A stretch of 64,000 bases of DNA from Allopusillimonas ginsengisoli (GTDB lineage Bacteria; Pseudomonadota; Gammaproteobacteria; Burkholderiales; Burkholderiaceae_B). Shown here in pieces: positions 38,311 through 45,364 of this stretch (positions are counted from its first letter, which is position 1; each line of letters starts with the position of its first letter). Location: NCBI GenBank assembly GCA_005239165.1, contig RAPG01000003.1, forward strand, positions 338,243-402,242. The letters run 5' to 3'. A model generated the notes under the pieces. It was not told the origin of the DNA. It ran no database searches and saw only the letters and a program-made list of their open reading frames with translations. Position numbers and translations under genes: made by a program.

Positions 38311-38940
38311 ATGGATGAGGGTGCAGACGTCCAGCGCAAGCGTATTCGTCTGCGACCCGAAGTGCGTAAAGAGCAGATTCTTCAGGCCACGTTGGCTGAG
38401 TTCAGCGCACATGGCTACGCTGCGAGTTCTGTCGAGAAAATTGCGCAGCGTGCCGGTTTATCCAAGGCTGGGATCTACGCCCATTTCTCCGGTAAGGAAG
38501 AAATTTTCGAGGCCTTGTTAATAAAGGTGCTAGTACCGTCGTTCACAGGTTTTGAGGCCCATAGCCTTGATGGTGAGTCGTTAGAGTCTATTGTGGATGA
38601 ATTCATCGCTACCACATACGACCGCCTCAATGACCCCACGTTTTTGTCTGTATTCCGACTTATGATTACGGAGGGTGGGCGTGCACCACATCTGCTCAAG
38701 CGCTGGCGTAATGAGGTCCTGGAGCCTTATCTTGATCAACAGCAGGCCGTGGTCGATCGCTGCGTTGAGCGTGGAGTAATCCGTGCCAGCGTGGTGGCCT
38801 CAAATTACTCGCTGATCCTGGCACCCAGTGTGTTTGGTTCATTGTGGCGTTTGCTGTCTGATGAAGATACAAACAAGCAAGAGCTGGCTAAACTCAGAGA
38901 GGCTCATCGACAGTTTTTATTGGTAGCACTGCAACCGTAA
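38311..38940 (+). CDS. TetR-family transcriptional regulator
   Basis: 209 residues. The N-terminal helix-turn-helix spans about 18-62 (ILQATLAEFSAHGYAASSVE, then IAQRAGLSKAGIYAHFSGKEE). The C-terminal half is helical and would bind a small ligand. It diverges from phaC-fabI, and two inverted repeats with the same half-sites lie between them, so control of phaC-fabI and of itself is likely. No clear ribosome site precedes ATG 38311. Confidence 0.9.
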   Translation: MDEGADVQRKRIRLRPEVRKEQILQATLAEFSAHGYAASSVEKIAQRAGLSKAGIYAHFSGKEEIFEALLIKVLVPSFTGFEAHSLDGESLESIVDEFIATTYDRLNDPTFLSVFRLMITEGGRAPHLLKRWRNEVLEPYLDQQQAVVDRCVERGVIRASVVASNYSLILAPSVFGSLWRLLSDEDTNKQELAKLREAHRQFLLVALQP

Positions 38941-39030
38941 TGACGCGTGAGGTTTTAAGAGCTACCTTAATCACACGTGAGGCTTTAACGTCTACTGTGA
39001 TGACAGTTGAAGTTGTAGCAGCATACTCCA
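38941..39030. repeat. Degenerate 30-bp direct repeat, three units
   Basis: Units start at 38941, 38971 and 39001. The first two agree at about 20 of 30 positions (both contain CGTGAGG.TTTAA); the third is more decayed. They begin right at the tetR stop. The period equals ten codons, and translation in the frame of ATG 38940 gives MTREVLRATL / ITREALTSTV / MTVEVVAAYS. No gene is called here because that frame continues antisense to the OmpA gene. Confidence 0.6.
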
Positions 39031-39158
39031 TGAGCATCTGCATACATCGCGATAAGCTGGCCTGGCACCTTGATCGTACAAGCACAGAAAAGCAACCGGC
39101 CGAAAAACCTCATTGCAGAGGTATGTCGGCCGGGGTTGCACGTTTTCGTGCTGTCAGA

Positions 39159-39611
39159 TTACCAGCGTATGTCGGTTATGTTGATTTCGACGCGACGATT
39201 TGGGGCCAGACACTCAATAAGCGCCCGCTGGTTTTGCTGTTCACAGTAAACCAGAGGATGGCTTTCGCCAGCGCCGCGAGCGCGTATGCGTTCAGGGTTG
39301 AACCCCCCGGCTACGATTTGCTGGCGAACTGAGTCAGCCCGGCGTTCCGACAGACGCATATTGGCCTTGGCGTCGCCGATGCGGTCAGTATGGCCAATGA
39401 TGTCAAGACGGGTTTCGCCCCGCGCTATCAGCGATGGCACGAGCTGAGTGATGCGATTCCGGCCCTCAGGGGTAAGGTCGGCGCTGCCAAAGGCAAACGC
39501 GACATCACTGTCGAGAATGATGGGCTTTTCCATAGTAGCGCAACCTGAAATTGCCAGGGTAGTCATCAGCGCGGCGAATAGGGATACAGTTCGTTTTTTA
39601 TCTTTCAGCAT
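39159..39611 (-). CDS. OmpA-family lipoprotein
   Basis: 150 residues from ATG 39611 with GAGGAG ahead. The lipoprotein signal ends at Cys24 (AISGCATM). The remainder is an OmpA peptidoglycan-binding domain: TPEGRNRITQLVP, IIGHTDRIGDAKANMRLSE and the final APNRRVEINI. It should tether the outer membrane to peptidoglycan. It stands alone, with a gene-free stretch of about 160 bases on its far side. Confidence 0.9.
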   Translation of the reverse strand: MLKDKKRTVSLFAALMTTLAISGCATMEKPIILDSDVAFAFGSADLTPEGRNRITQLVPSLIARGETRLDIIGHTDRIGDAKANMRLSERRADSVRQQIVAGGFNPERIRARGAGESHPLVYCEQQNQRALIECLAPNRRVEINITDIRW

Positions 39612-39770
39612 GGTGCTCCTCAACGTAAAATCCGTCGGCAGCTTTGCGTTTATTGGTTGATAAGTGGCGCATCTTTATGTTGATGGCCGGTCCGCCGACG
39701 GTATCCGTCTTGTAAGTGATATTACAAGTTCTTGCAAGCTCGGGCCGTCGGGGCACGGTATGTAGCTATT

Positions 39771-40562
39771 TCAGGTTGGCTTTATTTTGTGGGCTTTCTT
39801 GGTGACAAAATCATTGAGTCTGCCTTGTACATCGGCGCCTGTCTGCACGACAGCAGCCATCAAGCCTTCGGCAAACAAACCATCAGTGGCTGACATGTCT
39901 GCAATCCTGTTAATGGAGCTGACGATGGCGTAGTTAGACAATGGCGCATTGCCCGCGACGCGTTCTGCCAACTCCATGGCGAAATCCCTGGCTGACACCG
40001 GGTTTTCCGCTGTGTTGCACACATAGTGTGCCAGGCCCAGCCGGTGACCTTCTTCAATACCCATTACTCGACCCGTCAGCATCATTTCAACCATGCGGTT
40101 TGGCGTGATGATTTTAGCGGTACGTACCGTGGCGCCGCCACCGGTAAAGATGCCGCGCGTGCCTTCAGGTAATGAGAAGTAGGTGCTGGAGTCAGCGACA
40201 CGGATATGAGCTGCACTGGCCAGTTCGAGCCCGCCGCCGACGACCGCGCCCTGCAAGCATGCGATTACGGGAATGCCTCCATGCTGAATCTTGTCAAACG
40301 CGCGGTGCCAGGCCTGACATACACGCAGGAAATCGACGGCGCTGCGTTCTTGGTCATGGTGCTCTTTCAGATCGAGGCCAGCACAGAAATGCTCGCCTTC
40401 GGCCAGCATGACGATAGCGCGGATATGCGAGGGAATGTTCGAAAAATAGGCGTCTATCTCCGCCACTGCTGCCTCATCAAGGGCATTTCGCTTTTTAGCC
40501 CGATTGAGTGTGATGACACCAATCGTGCCTGTTTCATGTGTTTTAAGATAGCGGGTTGTCAT
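39771..40562 (-). CDS. Enoyl-CoA hydratase/isomerase family protein
   Basis: 263 residues from ATG 40562, with GGAG ahead. Crotonase fold: oxyanion-hole motifs HFCAGLDLKEH and AVVGGGLELASAAHIRVAD, then SLPEGTRGIFTGGGA with an acidic residue at the catalytic position. The exact substrate is not predictable. It follows the acyl-CoA ligase gene by 82 bases on the same strand, so they probably act in one carboxylic acid degradation route. Confidence 0.88.
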   Translation of the reverse strand: MTTRYLKTHETGTIGVITLNRAKKRNALDEAAVAEIDAYFSNIPSHIRAIVMLAEGEHFCAGLDLKEHHDQERSAVDFLRVCQAWHRAFDKIQHGGIPVIACLQGAVVGGGLELASAAHIRVADSSTYFSLPEGTRGIFTGGGATVRTAKIITPNRMVEMMLTGRVMGIEEGHRLGLAHYVCNTAENPVSARDFAMELAERVAGNAPLSNYAIVSSINRIADMSATDGLFAEGLMAAVVQTGADVQGRLNDFVTKKAHKIKPT

Positions 40563-40643
40563 GTTGAATCTCCAAAAAAACACCCGCACACATGCTGCGT
40601 GCAGGCGGGTGAGTATCAGTAAGTTATGAGTGTTATGCCACGG

Positions 40644-42263
40644 CTATGCGCTTTGATCGCGGGGCTCAAAAGACATAGTGCGTAATGCTGTTTTTTGTAA
40701 TTTTCCCGTCGCGGTCATGGGCATGTCATCGATAAAATACACGTCATCGGGCATCATCCATTTGGTGACACGATCCGTGTAAAGAGCAAGAATGCCCTCG
40801 GCGGTCGGGTTGCTCGCAGGTTTACGCACGATAACGAGTATGGGCCGTTCTCCCCATTTTTTATCTGGCCGCGCGATGCACGCGGCCGACAGTACGTCAG
40901 CATGCTCAAGTGCGATGTTTTCAATATCAATGGAAGAGATCCACTCGCCCCCCGACTTGATCACATCTTTGCTGCGATCGGTAATGCGCATATAGCCATT
41001 AGCATCGATACTGGCGACATCGCCGGTGTGAAACCAGCCGTTTTCCAATGCGGTTTCCGGGTGGCCGTAATAGCGTTCAATAACCCAGTTTCCCCGTATC
41101 ATCAGATTGCCGGTTGTCTCGCCGTCATGGGGCAGCGCCAGTCCATCCTCATTCATTATGCAGAACTGTGCACCAAACAATGGTCTGCCCTGCGACGCCA
41201 GAATGTGCAGCTTCCCGGCGTCGTCCAGCGATTCTTGCTCGGGCAACAGCGTACATACTGTGCCCAGTGGCGACACTTCGGTCATGCCCCAGGCATGGCG
41301 CACTGACACGCCCATGCGCGCCAGCGCTGTGATCATGGCTGGCGGGCAGGCAGAACCACCGATCACAGCACGGTCCAGTGTGCTCAGGCTCAACCCATTG
41401 GTTTGCGCATAGTCAACCAGGCCTTGCCATACTGAAGGCACGCCTGCAGACAATGTGACGCCTTCAGATTCGCATAGTTGGTAAAGCGCGGCACCGCTCA
41501 GATCAGCGCCCGGCATTACGATTTTGGCGCCAGACAACAGGGCGGAGTACGGCAGGCCCCAGGCGTTTACATGAAACATAGGAACCAGCGGCATGATGGT
41601 GTCCTTGCGTGAAATGCCCAGGGCGTCCGGATGACACGACGCGTAGGCATGCAGCACGGTTGAACGGTGGGCATAAAGTGCCCCCTTTGGATTGCCGGTG
41701 GTAGCAGAGGTATAGCAAAGACCGCTGGCTGTGTTCTCATGAAACTGCGGCCAGACAAATTTCGTATCGTCGTGTTGCAGCCAGCCTGCATAGTTTTCCA
41801 GGCCAGGATCGGCCGCGTCGTTCTGTGGCTCAGCCAGAACTACCCACTGCTGTACCGTGGGGCATACCGGTACTAGTTGTTCGACAAGGCGGGCAAAATG
41901 CTGGTCAAAAAAGAGAATCGTGTCCTGGGCATCGTTGATGATGAATGCGATCTGGTCCAGATGCAGACGAGGATTGATCGTATGGCAGATTACGCCAATA
42001 CCGGTGGTGGCGTAGTAAATTTCAAGGTGGCGATGGGTGTTCCATGCCAGCGTGCCTACCCGGTCACCGGGCTTGACATTATTTGCTTGCAGGCCGACCG
42101 CCAGCTTTCGGGTACGCGATGCAAAGTCTGTGTAGCGATAACGGTGTGTGGTTCCGTCGCCCAATGCTGTGACAATAAGCTGGTTTGGGTTATTGCTGAC
42201 GGCATGCGTCAGTATTGACGATATCAAGAGGGGAAGGCTCATCATGTTTCCCGATGCTGACAT
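40644..42263 (-). CDS. Acyl-CoA synthetase (AMP-forming)
   Basis: 539 residues of the ANL superfamily. The AMP-binding loop is [11 protein letters not shown] near residue 187, where most relatives have SGTTG; Ala replaces the first Gly. A5 [14 protein letters not shown]7 [12 protein letters not shown] and A8 [16 protein letters not shown] are standard, and the C-terminal catalytic lysine is in MTATGKLQK. It should activate a medium- or long-chain acid to acyl-CoA. AGGAGA precedes ATG 42263. Lies between the histidine kinase and the crotonase on one strand. Confidence 0.9.
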   Translation of the reverse strand: MSASGNMMSLPLLISSILTHAVSNNPNQLIVTALGDGTTHRYRYTDFASRTRKLAVGLQANNVKPGDRVGTLAWNTHRHLEIYYATTGIGVICHTINPRLHLDQIAFIINDAQDTILFFDQHFARLVEQLVPVCPTVQQWVVLAEPQNDAADPGLENYAGWLQHDDTKFVWPQFHENTASGLCYTSATTGNPKGALYAHRSTVLHAYASCHPDALGISRKDTIMPLVPMFHVNAWGLPYSALLSGAKIVMPGADLSGAALYQLCESEGVTLSAGVPSVWQGLVDYAQTNGLSLSTLDRAVIGGSACPPAMITALARMGVSVRHAWGMTEVSPLGTVCTLLPEQESLDDAGKLHILASQGRPLFGAQFCIMNEDGLALPHDGETTGNLMIRGNWVIERYYGHPETALENGWFHTGDVASIDANGYMRITDRSKDVIKSGGEWISSIDIENIALEHADVLSAACIARPDKKWGERPILVIVRKPASNPTAEGILALYTDRVTKWMMPDDVYFIDDMPMTATGKLQKTALRTMSFEPRDQSA

Positions 42264-42320
42264 TATCGTCTCCTGTGTTGTTCTGGTTGTAGGGTGTTGG
42301 CAAATATTTTACGGGGCCGG

Positions 42321-43958
42321 TTACGCGTTCAGGCCTGCCAGTAACTCAATGCGTGTGAAGTCTAGCCTTTGCAAGGCAAGGTGCACTTGATTATAGAAGT
42401 TCGAGTGAGCAGGTTGTTTGCACGTTTGTATTTCAATCCACCTTTCTATCTCGCTAAGTTCGCCATTCGCGGCAAGGTCAGCCAACGTCTGCATGGTGTC
42501 GGGTGTCGGTGTGCTGGGCGATACCGGAGCCTGGCCGGTAGCTGGGGTGTCGTTCCAACGCTGCGTTGGCAGTGTGATGGTGTTCGGACTCAACGATTGT
42601 GTGGGCAGATGAACGGTAAAGTAACTCCCGCTGCCCGGTGCGCTGTCCAGGATTAGTTCACCTCCCATGTTGCGAAGGGCTGTGCGGGCTATATACAGAC
42701 CTAGTCCGACACTGCCTTGGCGTTCGTCACGCTGCTCGAAGGCATTGAAAATAGCCTGCTGGTCTTGCGCCCTGATGCCGCTGCCTGTGTCACTGACAAC
42801 AAACAAGAGGGTGGTCAGGTCTGCAGTTTCAGAATTGGCACTGACCGTCAGTTGTATATGCCCATTTCGGGTGAACTTGGCAGCATTTGAAATGAGGTTT
42901 AGCAGAATCTGTTGCAAGCGGCGAGGGTCACTGAGAATAAGCTCGGGCAGAGGTGTCGGTGCGGTGAACTCAAAGTGATTATGCTGCTGAGCACTCAAGC
43001 TTTTGCCATGTAGAACGACGTTTTCCAACAAAGTTTGCATCTGCGTGGGTTGTAATCTCATTTCCAGCGGTTGTAATTCCCGCTTCGCCTGATCGAGCAT
43101 TTCGTCGATGAGTTCCATCTGATAGCTTGCCGAACGTTCAATGGCGCGAAGGTGGCTGGCCTGGCCGGGAGTTTGCGTCTGGCTCAAAAGCCGTGCGTAG
43201 CCCACGATAGTGCTGAGCGGCGCCCGTAGGTCGTGGCCGAGGTAACTGAGCTGTTCGAGGCTTTTCTTGTCAGCCAGGCTTGCTTGCGATTCTGCAGTCT
43301 CTCTACGCATGCGCTCAAGCAACATCAGTCCGAAAGCAGTCGTTCCGATGATGGGCAACAGAACCTGAAGCATGCTGGTCAGCAAGTTCATGACAGTTGA
43401 GTTGTCGATAATGGTGAAGTCGGGTTCAAATTCGTGGAAAGCGAAATAAACACCCCGAACAATCGCAAACAGAATTGAAAACCCGAAGACGCCTGACAAC
43501 AGCCAGTGACTGCGTGGGGTGTCATCGTGCAGTGTGCCTGTCAGCGTAAAGAGACTGCCGCTCATTAGTATCAGCCATGCAACCGAGGCCAAAAGCACAC
43601 GAATTTTTGCATCAGGGTGTATGCCGGCAGACCAAATCAGGCCAATTAAGGCAGCAGCAACCACGCCTATAAGAAACACATGAATAGAAGGCTTTCCATA
43701 AAACTTGCGCAGCGCGTGCCAATATCCCGCCAGGCCCACAAGCAGGGGGATATTGGCCGTCACTGCGGCCAGTGGCTGCGGAATATATTTATAGAAGGGA
43801 AACACCAGGCAACCCATTGCAAGGATAAAGGTTGCTGCCTGCCAGATATAGGCAGGGGGCTGCAGATTGGCTGACAGGTGCCTGCGCATGAATGCAAGTG
43901 CAGCTCCGTTGGCGATCATCGTCAGGGTGGCACCTACCAGAGCAGTCACAGGATCCAT
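42321..43958 (-). CDS. Sensor histidine kinase with seven-helix membrane domain
   Basis: 545 residues. Residues 1-215 hold about seven hydrophobic helices; then HisKA with phosphoacceptor His242 (LSYLGHDLRAPLSTIVGYA) and HATPase (LNLISNAAKFTRNGHI, VSDTGSGIRAQD, GSVGLGLYIARTAL) to about residue 455. The final ~90 residues include a Pro/Thr linker and a small helical module (LADLAANGELSEIERWIE) of unknown role. No response regulator is adjacent, so it is an orphan kinase here. The signal sensed is unknown. Confidence 0.88.
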   Translation of the reverse strand: MDPVTALVGATLTMIANGAALAFMRRHLSANLQPPAYIWQAATFILAMGCLVFPFYKYIPQPLAAVTANIPLLVGLAGYWHALRKFYGKPSIHVFLIGVVAAALIGLIWSAGIHPDAKIRVLLASVAWLILMSGSLFTLTGTLHDDTPRSHWLLSGVFGFSILFAIVRGVYFAFHEFEPDFTIIDNSTVMNLLTSMLQVLLPIIGTTAFGLMLLERMRRETAESQASLADKKSLEQLSYLGHDLRAPLSTIVGYARLLSQTQTPGQASHLRAIERSASYQMELIDEMLDQAKRELQPLEMRLQPTQMQTLLENVVLHGKSLSAQQHNHFEFTAPTPLPELILSDPRRLQQILLNLISNAAKFTRNGHIQLTVSANSETADLTTLLFVVSDTGSGIRAQDQQAIFNAFEQRDERQGSVGLGLYIARTALRNMGGELILDSAPGSGSYFTVHLPTQSLSPNTITLPTQRWNDTPATGQAPVSPSTPTPDTMQTLADLAANGELSEIERWIEIQTCKQPAHSNFYNQVHLALQRLDFTRIELLAGLNA

Positions 43959-44175
43959 GTCTGGCGCAGCCTATGGGTGAGAGTGAAAAATGCCGCCTGG
44001 GCAGAAGACAAACGTGCGGTCCTGAAACTGTGTCTGCCTGGCTACGGCGACTCTTCTTATGGCGGCTCTCATTGATGTTTTTCTTGTCATGGATTTGCTT
44101 GCGTTGACGATGGCCGGTGACTGTTTGAGATGCTAAGAGCGATAACTTAACACCACTCGGTGCATTTGGCCTGTA

Positions 44176-44204
44176 TTGCATCGTGAGTACGATTGCGGCA
44201 TAAT
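44176..44204 (+). promoter_or_regulatory. Sigma-70-like promoter
   Basis: TTGCAT (44176-44181) and CATAAT (44199-44204) separated by 17 bases, in the 490-base gap between the histidine kinase and the next gene. A start near 44211 would give a transcript ending at the terminator at 44337. Confidence 0.5.
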
Positions 44205-44210
44205 TTACCC

Positions 44211-44337
44211 TAATCCATCCAGATGTGGCTAGTGCCACGCCAACCTGTGCTCCCTCACAAGGTGGTTCTATGATGCGGCCTATTCAAGGCAAATAAGTGG
44301 GGTCAAATACCGTGCCCGCTATTGCGGGCTTTTTTTT
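44211..44337 (+). ncRNA. Candidate small RNA, about 127 nt
   Basis: Bounded by the promoter at 44176-44204 and a strong intrinsic terminator. It has no open frame of useful length. An internal stem GTGGC-TAGT-GCCAC lies near its 5' end (about 44223-44236). It does not match 4.5S or tmRNA by eye, and I could not test other families. It could instead be an attenuated leader for the gene at 44448. Confidence 0.4.
44314..44337 (+). terminator. Intrinsic terminator
   Basis: GCCCGC-TATT-GCGGGC stem followed by eight T's, on the plus strand. No plus-strand coding gene lies just upstream, which is why a non-coding transcript is proposed. Confidence 0.9.
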
Positions 44338-44447
44338 GTACGGTCTTGTGGCAGGGTTTTTATAGACCGTGCAGCATGACAAGGGGTTTTTTTAGTCCAA
44401 CTTGCTCACCCCGACATGGTGTCAAACGAGCTAAACAGGAGAGCATC

Positions 44448-44780
44448 ATGCCCTACCATTTTTCGATTCGTGGTCAACGGTATTACGGTTACGCAGTCAC
44501 CGGTGGCGCACGCATCCGCTTCCATCGCGCCAGCGACGCTTCAGTCATTGGGTACTACCGTCCGGGTGAAGCCAATCCCTGGCCAGTAAAAACCCCGCAC
44601 ACTGATACGGCAGGGCGCGACGAAGCCATTTTTTCTGATCTTGAAATAGTCGGGGACCACATCAACAAACGACGTTGTGCTGGTTTTATAGGCAGCGGCA
44701 ACAATGCCGTCGTCAACAGCCTTAGTAAACTGTACAACCCGTCTCCGCTGCCTGAATACTGCGTACTTGAATTCGACTGA
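44448..44780 (+). CDS. Hypothetical protein
   Basis: 110 residues from ATG 44448 with CAGGAGAG ahead, which favours this start over an in-frame start at 44322 that would run through the terminator. I do not recognise the family. It begins MPYHFSIRGQRYYGYAVTGG, has no signal peptide or membrane helix, and is rich in Tyr, Arg and Gly in its first half. It ends 20 bases before the convergent small lipoprotein gene. Confidence 0.65.
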   Translation: MPYHFSIRGQRYYGYAVTGGARIRFHRASDASVIGYYRPGEANPWPVKTPHTDTAGRDEAIFSDLEIVGDHINKRRCAGFIGSGNNAVVNSLSKLYNPSPLPEYCVLEFD

Positions 44781-44800
44781 ACAATCGCGTGTGACGCAGC

Positions 44801-44968
44801 CTAGCGGATACGTTGGCTGCCCACGCCGACGTCAACATCGCCATAAATTTCCAGGCTTGATCTGGTGTGTGTTTTATCCTGGCTATTGGTGTCGTGGGCG
44901 TGGCGTCCGGCGCAGGCTGATAACACAAGCATCAGCGCTAAAGCGAGAAGGCGAAATAGTGCTGGCAT
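44801..44968 (-). CDS. Small lipoprotein
   Basis: 55 residues from ATG 44968. The signal peptide MPALFRLLALALMLVLSAC ends in a lipobox (LSAC, Cys19), followed by a short hydrophilic part and the ending SLEIYGDVDVGVGSQRIR. Function is unknown. The ribosome site is weak, and longer in-frame starts exist, but this start gives an ideal lipoprotein signal. Confidence 0.6.
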   Translation of the reverse strand: MPALFRLLALALMLVLSACAGRHAHDTNSQDKTHTRSSLEIYGDVDVGVGSQRIR

Positions 44969-45063
44969 ACGTGTTGTGGTCTCGTCAAAGTAGGTTCGCC
45001 TCAGTGTACAGGCTGTGTGTTCGAAAATACCCGGCTCAGTACGCTCCTCACAGGCGCGACCCC

Positions 45064-45120
45064 GGCCGGGCTTTGCATGCCCGGCCCTTCTCGTCCTCAC
45101 GTGATGTGCGCAGGCACATC
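45064..45120. terminator. Two hairpins between lipoprotein gene and tRNA-Leu
   Basis: First: GGCCGGGC (45064-45071) / GCCCGGCC (45079-45086), 7-base loop. Second: GATGTGC (45103-45109) / GCACATC (45114-45120). Neither has a T-run. They may be structured ends of transcripts from either side. Confidence 0.4.
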
Positions 45121-45132
45121 ACTTCCTGGGCG

Positions 45133-45168
45133 TAAAAAAAATGGCTGTCTTTCGACAACCATTTTTTA
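45133..45168 (-). terminator. Terminator of tRNA-Leu
   Basis: On the minus strand AAAATGGTTGTC-GAAA-GACAGCCATTTTTTTT forms a hairpin with one G-U pair and a T-run, starting about ten bases after the tRNA 3' end. Confidence 0.8.
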
Positions 45169-45176
45169 TAGACTTT

Positions 45177-45261
45177 TGGTGCCCAGGAGAGGACTCGAAC
45201 CTCCACACCTTGCGGCACATGGACCTGAACCATGCGCGTCTACCAATTCCGCCACCTGGGC
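45177..45261 (-). tRNA. tRNA-Leu(CAG)
   Basis: 85 bases including an encoded CCA. Acceptor arms GCCCAGG/CCTGGGC pair fully, the anticodon loop TTCAGGT gives CAG, the long variable arm (TGCCGCAAGGTG) is typical of Leu, and the T-loop is GGTTCGAGTCC. Confidence 0.97.
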
Positions 45262-45364
45262 ATTAAAGTGTATGCTATCGCTTTGTTCGTTAATACTGCG
45301 TTTCGCATGACAACTTTAAGAGGCGCAAAGTATAACCTAAAATTTTTCACAATGGAAACAACAT

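Noticed and set aside
38940..39332. 130-codon plus-strand frame after tetR
   Set aside because: Its second half is antisense to the OmpA-like lipoprotein and it has no family features. Only the repeat in its first part is reported.
44211..44337. 4.5S RNA or tmRNA
   Set aside because: Neither the conserved SRP loop nor a tmRNA tRNA-like end could be found.
45017..45310. Short frames across the tRNA-Leu region
   Set aside because: They read through a clear tRNA and its terminator.
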